DNA of 64,000 nt from Lithobates sylvaticus (taxonomy: Eukaryota; Chordata; Amphibia; Anura; Ranidae). Shown one piece after another: positions 56,131 to 64,000 of this stretch (the stretch's first letter is position 1; each line of letters starts with the position of its first letter). Location of the stretch: contig CM053030.1 of the NCBI GenBank assembly GCA_028564925.1, forward strand, positions 373,948,945-374,012,944, read 5' to 3'. The translations under genes were made by a program, and so were the position numbers. A model generated the notes under the pieces. The model was not told where the DNA came from, did not search any database, and saw only the letters and a program-made list of their open reading frames with translations.

Positions 56131-59100
56131 TTATGAACAAGTGTCAGACTCCTGCAGCCAGCTGCCCCAAATTTTATAGTATTTCTCAGGACATCCTCTA
56201 TTGGTGTATATCATTTTTTTATATGGGAGGGTGTTGTTTATTTCTGCTTTCCAGTCTGCAATGCTTGGGGGACAAGTCCTCATCCATTTCTTCGCTATTA
56301 CCTTTCGTGCTATGAATAGCGTCTCATGTAGAAATGTCTTTGTGTACCTGTCGGTCGAGTCTTGCAAGAGTCCTAGAAGGCACATTTTTGGGTCAAGCAT
56401 GGCCGAAGAGCCCATGTCGTCATGAAGGAATCTCACTATCCGAGTCCAGAGTCCTTGTACTTTGGGGCATGACCACAATAGGTGAATGAATGCGCCCGTC
56501 TCCCTTCCACACTTTTGGCACAAAGTGGACTGGGAGTTTCTGTATCTGGCTACCCTGAGGGGGGTGAGGTACGCTTGATGGATTATGTAAATTTGTTTCA
56601 GTCTGTCCGAAAGTTTTGGCGAAGCCGCTTTACAAAGTTCCAGGGCTTCCTCCCATTCCTCGTCCTCTATAGGCCCCACCGCCCTTTCCCAGCGAGACTT
56701 AAGGCCATAAGCTATTTTAGTTGCTACTGGGGTGGAGAGTATGTTATAAAATGCTGATATTAGTTTTTGAGGATCTGTGTTTTTGACTATTGCCATGATG
56801 ACATTTGAAGTGGGCTGAGAGGGGGATGATAAGAATTGCGTTTGGGTTGCATGTTTGACTTGTAGATATCTAAAGAACATGTGATTGGGAAGATTGTATT
56901 CTTCTTTGAGTGTGTGAAAGGGTTTTTAGGGTCCCATTCGTGATTAAATGATGTAGATAGAAGATTCCATAAATGGACTAGCGATCCACATCAGGAATTT
57001 GCCAGAATTCGAGTAGGGTCTTGTTGTGCCATAGTGGGGTGAAGTCGTTATGTTGAGGAATCTCTAGTTTAGCGGAGGCAATGTCCCATATGCGTCTGTA
57101 TTGATGCAATAGGGCCTTCTCACCATTCCGTAAAACAGTATTTTTGTTTATTGTTATCGCTTAAATTGGGTCTTTAGTGTATCTGGCCCACTTGGGACAC
57201 ATTAGCTGGAGGAACCTCTCTCTGTCTGTCTTGTCAATGTGGTATAGTTGTGATAATTGGGATGCAATATAGCATAGGTTGAAATCCGGCAATGCCATAC
57301 CTCCCAGGTCAGTTGGGTTTTTTAGCGCCTGCCATGCCAGTTTGTCTGTTAGGACCCCATACAAAAGGTTTAAGGAGGGCTTCTAGGGTCTTGAAGTATT
57401 TCAAAGGTAAATATGTTGGGTGCCATATAACATATAATATTTTGGGAAGTAGAATCATTTTGATGAGATTTATTCGGCCCCATACCCCAAGTGGCAGGCG
57501 AGCCTAAATCCTGATCTTAGTTTTAACATAAGATATAAGGGGTTCAATATTTAGATGTACATAGTCTGTCGACATTTTGGATACATGTATCCCAAGATAT
57601 TTAATGGTACTAACTCTTTGGAGCGGTAAATTTGCCTGTGACTCGGTTGGTGTGAAACTGTCTATTGGTAATATCTGCTATTTCTCCCAATTAATTTTTA
57701 AACCAGAGAAGGTCCCAAATTGTTTGTAGTGCCACACGCAAGGAATGTCCCGGATCTGCCAGGTATAAGCGGGTATCATCCGCGTACATGCTGATTTTTT
57801 CAGAGTACCGGAGCATAATCCCTTGATTTCTGGATTATCCCGGATGGATATGGCTAGCGGTTCAGCTGCCAAGGCGTACAGCAACGGCGAAAGAGGGCAG
57901 CCCTTCCTTGTGCCTCTGCTGAGGTCAAACATGCTCGGAGGGCCATCCATTCGCCATCACCTTGGCCGTGGGCGACTGATACAGTAGTTGCACCCATTTT
58001 ATAAATTAAGGGCCAAAGCCATACCCCTCCAGGCATTTCCACAAGTACTCCCATTCCACGGACTCAGAGGCTTTTGCTGTGTCTAAAGTTACCACCACCC
58101 GAGATCCTGCTTCCACATGTGTGGCCTGTAGGTTGATGAACAATTTGCGTAAGTTGAAGGATGTGTTGCGACCTGGAATGAATCCTGCCTGGTTCACATG
58201 TATTAGAGAAAGGATAACTTTGTTCAATCTCAAGGATAGTACCTTGGTGAGGACTTTTATATCCAGTTGGAGTAGGGAGATTGGGCTATATGATTCCGGA
58301 TATCCCGGGTCTTTCCCCTGTTTGGGAATGAGCACTATTATTGCCTCTCATGGACGGTGGTAAGGAAAAGGTTTCGAACAGGTGGTTGTATAGTATGAGT
58401 AGCTTTGGAGTAAGAAGTTCACTGAACTGGGAGTAAAACTCGATTGGGAGACCGTCCCAGGTGAGGGGTGCCTCGAGAAGGTCAAGCTGGTCTGTCGTCA
58501 GTTGAGGGAGGGTGATACTATGGAGGAATGCCGTTCTCTGGTCCGTTGGGTCTGTTGTCGTTTTTGTATAGATCTGCAAAGAAGTCTCTAAATCTAGCAG
58601 TTACACTATGTAGATCCGTGCTCTGTTGGCCCCCCGGTCCATGTAGTGTGATGACCACTGGCGGTCTATCCTCATTATGTACCAGATTTGTAAACTGAAG
58701 TTGAGTTGCTACTCTGGATTGCATTTTGAGTCGGGCTGCTATCTCTGGAGTAGGATTAGTGGCATATTCCCGTTCTGTGGAGGTTAGTTCTGCTATCGCC
58801 CTGTCAAAGATATCTGCGGATTTTGTCTCAATTGCATTTATGTGGGAGGTAAGGGTCGTGCGTGCGTATATTTTGAATGAGTCCCAAACCGCTGAAATAG
58901 AGGCAGTTTGATCGTTTTCTGAAAAGTATTGCTTACATAAGTTCGGGAGCTCGTCATTGTCTGGCAGCAGGGACAGCCAAAACGGGTTTAGGCGCCAGGG
59001 CTTTGGGGATTTACCGACGGGGATTCTCAGTGAGGTCCAGTATGGGCTGTGATCAGATAATAGTCTTGGGCAAAAGGCCGTTTCTAATATCCGTGGCGTT

Positions 59101-59721
59101 AGGGTTCTTGATACAAGGATAAAATCTATGCGGGACATGGAGTTGTGGGAAGGTGAAAAGCAGGAGTAGGCCTTTGTGAGGGGGAATTTGTAACGCCAAG
59201 TGTCTATTAAGTGGAAAGTGGAGGTCAGTTTAGAGAATTTTGTCTCCCTGGTATCTGCCTCTGTCCCCTGTGTAGTCTGGAGACTATCTAATGCTGGCCG
59301 GAGAGTGGTATTAAATTCTCCCATCCAGATCACTGGTATTGTGGGATGCCGGGTCATAAGGGCGAGTCCCTCGATGATCACAGTCATACTGAATGGAGGA
59401 GGTATGTAAAAGGCCATGAGGAGAAACTGTTCACCATGTAATTTGGCATGGAGAAACACATCTGCCCTGTGGGTCAGTAATTACTTCACATAGCTCGAAG
59501 TGTACCAATTTGGCAATTAATATTGAGACACCTCTAGCATGGGTAGTGTGCGTGGAATGGTATGCCCACCCCACCCACGGGCGGCGGAGGGCCATCTGAA
59601 GTCTCCCTTCTATATGTGTTTCTACCAATGCCACTACATCTGCTCTCTGCTTCTTTAGGAATGAGAGGGCTGCCTCGCGTAGGCCCCTCACATTCCATGT
59701 CAGGAATTTTATAGATGTCAT
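56131..59721 (-). pseudogene. L1 ORF2 (endonuclease and reverse transcriptase), frameshifted
   Basis: About 1,190 codons if unbroken, close to the usual L1 length. Start: MTSIKFLTWNVRGLREAALS (apurinic-type endonuclease, 59721 onward). The endonuclease continues in 59459-58518 (RIDFILVSRTLTP, LLSDHSPYWTSL with the catalytic SDH). Reverse transcriptase: SPISLLQLDIKVLTKVLSLR, NQAGFIPGRNTSFNLRKLF (58335-58006), [20 protein letters not shown] (57950-57678), and the catalytic YADD at 57775-57786 in a neighbouring frame. C-terminus with CQKCGRETGAFIHLLWSCPK (zinc-knuckle-like) in 56880-56131. Several frameshifts and stops. Confidence 0.9.
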
Positions 59722-59934
59722 AGCATATCCAGTGAGAAATAACACCTCTCAAGGATTTCTCCTTTAGGATCGTCCATTAAAGATTCATGGAGTATCCAGA
59801 ACATGAGTAGTATTAGAAACTGCCATAGATCGTAGCATGCATGTGATAACCATTTAGGAGACATACCTGTTGTCGTGGTCCCCTCTTGTAATAACACTTG
59901 TGCACTGAGATATTTAAAAAATAACTAACATTCC

Positions 59935-60840
59935 CCTCCCCCCACCCCGCCCTACAACCACCCCAACATGTGCGGGCCTTATCCCTCAACAGTTGTGAAC
60001 TAACACCCAAGAGTTCCATCACTTGTAAACATGTGAAAAAAGAGCAGGGGAAAAAAAAAAGGAAAAATGGAAGGATAAGAAGGAAAAGAGTGAGGCTGCA
60101 AAATTTCAGCCACTGGGTATTACTGAGGCATCTGGTCATGCATATTAGTACTGGGTGCTTGGTAGTCGCATGCCTTTGAAAGGTGTTAAGAGGAGCTACT
60201 GCCCAGTCCCATTTCCTTCTATAGTTTTGGTGATGGGGAGCTCCAGGGGTTGGTGAAGCTAAACTTCGCTGCATCTTAGTATCTAATGAAAAGTATAGTA
60301 TATAGTAGGACTGAGGTACATTAGACACCATATCAAGCACCCCTGCAGCACCTATACATTTTCCCATGGTCGGTTCCTGAGGCACTATATGCATATTTAA
60401 AAATTGCAAAAACAACTGTTTAACAACCCCCTCCCCACCTTACACCCACCCCAACTTGTGTAGGCATGGTCCCTTAACTCTGAGCTACCATCTGGGGAAA
60501 ACAGTAACAGCGTATATATACGGCGAAGATGAGGAACAATTTTAGTCACTGAATCACATAGTGGTACTGGGCCAATCCCCACAGAGGAGGATAAAGATGG
60601 GGCCTAGTTGCGCGCCCCCGCAAGTTGGTATAAGAAGGAGGCAGCACAACCCAGTTCCTCTGTTCATTCACATAGTCATGATTCCCAGTGGTTAGTGGGG
60701 CATAAATTTGCTGCACTATGCATGCGACTTGTAGGACCAGCACACTTCCACAGCTCCATGTGGCGGATAAGTTCAGGAGTATGAAAAGAAAAAAAAAACT
60801 CCCATGAGGGGAGCAATGAAATATAGAAAGTCCACTCAAA
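59935..60840 (-). repeat. Diverged tandem duplication between L1 ORF1 and ORF2
   Basis: Two units of roughly 450-480 bases (about 59935-60415 and 60416-60840) share, in the same order, 'cccctcccc..ccaccccaac', 'tgcgggcc' / 'tgtaggca', 'cactg..tattactg' / 'cactgaatcacatag', 'cagtcccatt' / 'cccagttcct' and 'gggg..aagctaaacttcgctgca' / 'gggcataaatttgctgca'. Similarity is moderate, so the duplication is older than this insertion. Confidence 0.6.
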
Positions 60841-60965
60841 ATATCCAAAAGAAAAAGGGGAATTTTTTTTTTTTTTTTTTTAAATGTGGCATGGGTAGTT
60901 AGGGAGGCCTAGTGGTGGCGGAAACGTGAAGTAAGAGGATCTCACCATATGGTTCACCTGGCGTG

Positions 60966-61770
60966 TGGTCAGTCACCCCTGCCGTGTGCAGGCCCACGTT
61001 CCAGCCAGGAGATGATTTCACGAGGATCCTCAAAGAACGACACTCGGCCATCATGTTCCACTCTCAGGCGTGCAGGGAAGAGCATGGAATACTTCAGGTG
61101 ACGGTCGCGCAGTCTGCGTTTGGCCTCCATGAAGCTCTGTCTGCGTTTCTGTATTTCGGCCGAGAAGTCTGGAAATATTGCCACCTTTATGTTTCCTACT
61201 GGAATGTTACCCCTCTCTCTCGCCAGCCTCAACGCAGCGTCCCGGTCTTTGTAGTTTAAAAGTTTTGCAATAAAGGTACAGGGGGAACCCCCTGAGGAGG
61301 GGGTTTAGCGGGCATCCTATGAGCCCTCTCCACCACCAGCATGGGGGAGAAGGCCTCTCGACCGTATGTGGCTATCAGTAGTTGTTCCAAGAACGATGTC
61401 GGGTCTTTACCTTCCGCTCCCTCCGGGAGACCGATGAAGTGGAGATTACACCTCCTCAGACGATTTTCCATGTCGTCTTGCTTGGCGAGCAACTGGTTAA
61501 TCTGTCTCTGCATGTGTTCAGATCCGGCCGCGGATTTTCTGGAAATCCTGTCTAATCAAAGACATGTCCATCTTGACCCCCTCAATCTGGGCGGTGAGGG
61601 ACGTCCTGCAGAGTGTGATCGCTTCCAATAGTTTGTCCGTGTCTCCCTGCCCACGCTCTCCTCCTGTCCTCTCAGCACTGCCATCTTCGTCCGTCTCCTC
61701 TCCTTCGTTCCGGCGGTACTGTGCGAGCTTTGCTGCAGTTGATTTTTGGCTCTTCGGGGGGGGGCGATAG
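60966..61770 (-). pseudogene. L1 ORF1 (RNA-binding chaperone), frameshifted
   Basis: ORF1p trimerises through a coiled coil and packages L1 RNA (family knowledge). The N-terminal part (about 61770-61540) reads LLEAITLCRTSLTAQIEGVK, a coiled-coil region. Then 61513-61256 encodes ENRLRRCNLHFIGLPEGAEG and VERAHRMPAK, the RRM-like domain. Finally 61232-60969 encodes IFPDFSAEIQKRRQSFMEAK and LFPARLRVEHDGRVSFFEDP, the C-terminal domain. The three parts are in order but in changed frames, so at least two indels separate them. Confidence 0.85.
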
Positions 61771-62300
61771 CAGGCTCAGATGTGGTAGTTTAAATTTTGT
61801 CAGGGTAGGTCAGGGCGGATGGAAATAGGATGCTAAGTACAGGGCCTTGTGCTGGCTTGAGGGTCGGGTGTACCAAGATGGGCGCGGGCCTCTGTGTACA
61901 GGCCTAAGCCGCAGAGTGTAGATTCCGTTTGGCTGGGTCCCCTCTCCGCTCTGTGGACGGGTGGCTGGCAGTTTGGAATGTCCAGGCAGGATGTCAGCCT
62001 GCACAGGGCCTAGCGCTGGTTCCTAGGCCGGGTGTTCCAAGATGGCAGCGGCCTCCGTGTGTAGGCCGAAGCCGGGGACTCGCCTGATTGAGGCCGCCGA
62101 GCGGGAGGACGCCGCTCCGATCGGGCCGCCGGAGGGCCGGAAATCGGGTGGAATATGGAGAGGGTCCCCAGACAAGCTGCCTGCTCGAATGGGGGGATTT
62201 TTAGAGTGGAAGAGTAGGTATTTAGCAGGATTAATGCTGGAGCTCTGGGCATGCAGGTCCTACACCATGCTCCGTCAGGCCACGCCCCCCGAAAATGTAC

Positions 62301-63172
62301 CATTTTAGGGGGGAAAAAAATAAGGTAATTTGAAATTGATGGCAGCAACACATCTCAAGAAAAGTTGGAACAGGGCAGCAAAAAGTTAGCAAAGTAAGTG
62401 GTACTAAAGCCTGGTGCACACTGAGTTTCGGGCTAAAAAAAAAAAAAACACAGAAGAGCTCAGGAGGAGCCGCTGTACTAATGATCCAATGTTAGTACTG
62501 CGATCTCCCCTGCTGAGCTATTGAGTTCTGATAGGGGGACCACCAAACCACACTGGTCAGCGCTCTCAGCCATTTGCCCGAATGGCTGGCTTCTGTCCGA
62601 CCAGCTGCCATATACGCTGGCCAAATGTCATTCTATTGAATCGCCCGATGCTGCTCGACATTTGGCCCATATGTAGTAACCCTAACAAGAAAGGTGGACG
62701 AACATTTTGCAACTAATGTAACCTGTTTATTGAAAAAAAATTGGATATCGAAACATTTAAACACCTTAAGAAAATATCATCTTGTATCATCATCCTAGCA
62801 GCTGGAATCCACCATAGTAAGGTGCTGGAACCAGTCGGTAATATTGTTTGAATACATCCAAAAAAAAAGTTGAACTGGATAATGATTAATGACAAGCGTT
62901 CGCATAGCACTAACAACACCCAGACGAGATTCAATAACACCTGGCAGCCATGAATTCAATATCTAGAAAGGGTGTAATGCGGTCCAGAGCTCTACTCTCT
63001 TCTGCCTTCACTTGCTTTCCTCTTTTCTCCTCTTTTGAAAATGTTACATCTTTCATTAGAAAAAAGAAAACCCGCTGCTCCAAGTGAGATAAGGAAACCT
63101 AATGATCCAGCAGGTGCTCGCCTCCGCACACAATTAAATTAGAAGAAATTACTGCACACCACTGAAGATCAC
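62301..63172. other. Flank beyond EXOSC7, possible MITE at 62404-62690
   Basis: 'ctaaagcctggtgcacactg' at about 62404 resembles the TAA-type MITE terminus at 11774, but the right end is unclear. From 62690 to 63172 the sequence is AT-rich with small open frames matching nothing. No second gene is visible. Confidence 0.35.
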
Positions 63173-63561
63173 AGGAAATTTGGTCAAAATTGATGGCAAG
63201 ATGAATGCAGTATGTTATCAAAAAATACCGGAGGAATATTTGCATTCATTAGCTAGGAAGCTGTGCATGGAACGTACATGGACATTCCAACATGACAATG
63301 ATCCAAAACACAAGGCCAAGTTGACCTGTCATTGGCTACAGCAGAATAAAGCGAAGGTTCTGGAGTGGCCATCTCAGTCTCCTGACCTCAATATCATAGA
63401 GCCACTCTGGGGAGATCTCAAACATGCAGTTCATGTAAGACAGCCCAAGAATTTACAGGAACTGGAGGCTTTTTGCCAAGAGGAATGGGCAGCTTTACCA
63501 TCTGAGAAGATAAAGAGCCTCATCCACAAATGCCACAAAAGACTTCAAACTGTCATTGATG
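63173..63561 (+). pseudogene. Tc1 transposase C-terminal fragment
   Basis: A + strand open frame encodes LVKIDGKMNAVCYQKIPEEY, then [20 protein letters not shown] with the second catalytic Asp, WPSQSPDLNIIEPLWGDLKH with the final catalytic Glu, and ends KRLQTVIDVN. It is the same family as the element at 22703-25385 (shared VKIDGKMNAVCY and SEKIKSLIHKCHKRLQ). The N-terminal two thirds and both inverted ends are missing; the TTAA element that follows cuts the C-terminus. Confidence 0.88.
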
Positions 63562-63565
63562 TTAA

Positions 63566-64000
63566 CCACTTTCAGACCGGACCATTTTGCTGGCTTAAGA
63601 CCAGACCACTTTTTGCGATTCGGCACTGCGTTGCTTTAACTGACTATTGCGCGGTCGTGCGACGTGGCTCCCAAACAAAATTGACGTCCTTTTTTTCCCA
63701 CAAATAGAGCCTTCTTTTGGTGGTATTTAATCGCCCCTGCAGTTTTTATTTTTTGCGCTATAAACAAAAAAAGAGCAACAATTTAAAAAAAAACGCATTA
63801 TTTTTTACATTTTGCTATAATAAATATCCCCAAAAATATATAAAAAAAAACACTTTTTCCTCAGTTTAGATCGATACGTATTCTTCTACATATTTTTGGT
63901 AAAAAAATCGCAATACGCGATTATTGATTGGTTTGCGCAGAAGTTATAGTGTTTACAAAATAAGGGATAGTTTTATAGCATTTTTATTAATATTTTTTTT
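63566..64000. mobile_element. Long TTAA-bounded element, runs out of the window
   Basis: Starts CCACTTTCAGACCGG after TTAA (63562-63565), matching the right-hand terminus of 30689-31684, so it is in inverted orientation. It contains the inverted module ('cggcactgcgttgctttaac', 'cacaaatagagccttctttt'). It continues beyond 64000. Confidence 0.78.

Larger units (their letters stand above)
55860..62290 (-). mobile_element. L1-type LINE, 6.4 kb, minus strand, with 10-bp target duplication
   Basis: The decamer GAAAATGTAC flanks the insert (55850-55859 and 62291-62300). On the minus strand it has a GC-rich 5' UTR (62290 to about 61770) starting GGGGGGCGTGGCC, an ORF1 region (about 61770-60966), a 1.2-kb inter-ORF region with a tandem duplication, an ORF2 region (about 59721-56131), a 3' UTR of about 250 bases and a poly-A tail (T run at 55860-55880). 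Structure and size are those of a full-length L1. Both ORFs are frameshifted, so it is inactive now. Confidence 0.93.

Noticed and set aside
59813-60415. A 200-codon minus-strand frame between L1 ORF1 and ORF2, possibly a third L1 protein.
   Set aside because: It coincides with one unit of the tandem duplication; the second unit has no matching frame, and the protein resembles nothing known. It is more likely non-coding.

Overview
The window looks like the chromosome of an amphibian, most likely a frog. One host gene is recognisable. It has conserved vertebrate protein sequence and very large introns, and the rest is packed with DIRS, Penelope-like, L1, Tc1/mariner, hAT and many short TTAA- or TAA-bounded elements, a mixture typical of anuran genomes. 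The species is an inference; nothing in the window names it.

Host gene: EXOSC7 (Rrp42, a ring subunit of the RNA exosome) runs on the + strand from 8315 to 55447 in seven recognisable coding exons (exon 2 to the last exon). All exons have GT/AG boundaries and the joined reading phase is kept. They encode 272 residues. The human protein has about 291, so only a short first exon of roughly 20 codons is missing; I could not place it and it probably lies upstream of the window. The introns measure about 3.0, 3.1, 17.0, 11.0, 3.4 and 8.8 kb, and most of that length is mobile DNA.

Region by region. 1-8314 (intron 1): a foldback repeat, several MITEs, a 681-bp hAT element with an 8-bp target duplication, and a chain of TTAA-bounded elements. 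8.4-14.7 kb: a hAT MITE close to exon 2, a DIRS relic split by a TAA-bounded MITE, a (GT)n tract and nested MITEs. 15.2-21.6 kb: a second, longer DIRS fossil with inverted termini and an internal complementary region, carrying a hAT insertion. 21.8-25.4 kb: a TTAA MITE and a Tc1 element whose TA-repeat tract received a hAT element. 25.8-29.6 kb: a Penelope-like element made of two inverted arms of about 1.3 kb around a GIY-YIG endonuclease ORF, flanked by a 16-bp target duplication. Each arm carries a hammerhead-ribozyme-like motif. 30.3-45.7 kb: more TTAA elements, two Tc1 relics, a second Penelope-type terminus, a pogo-like MITE and a third hAT copy. 46-55 kb: the last exons with paired TTAA elements and a three-deep nest (Tc1 inside Tc1 inside a TTAA element). 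55.86-62.29 kb: a 6.4-kb L1 element on the minus strand with a perfect 10-bp target duplication, just behind the EXOSC7 stop. 63.2-64 kb: a Tc1 fragment and the start of another TTAA element.

No second host gene, rRNA, tRNA or CRISPR array was seen. The most interesting points are the Penelope element with its ribozyme-like motifs, the unusual order of parts in the long DIRS fossil, the sequence module shared between hAT-type and TTAA-type elements, and the repeated use of TTAA target sites by successive insertions.
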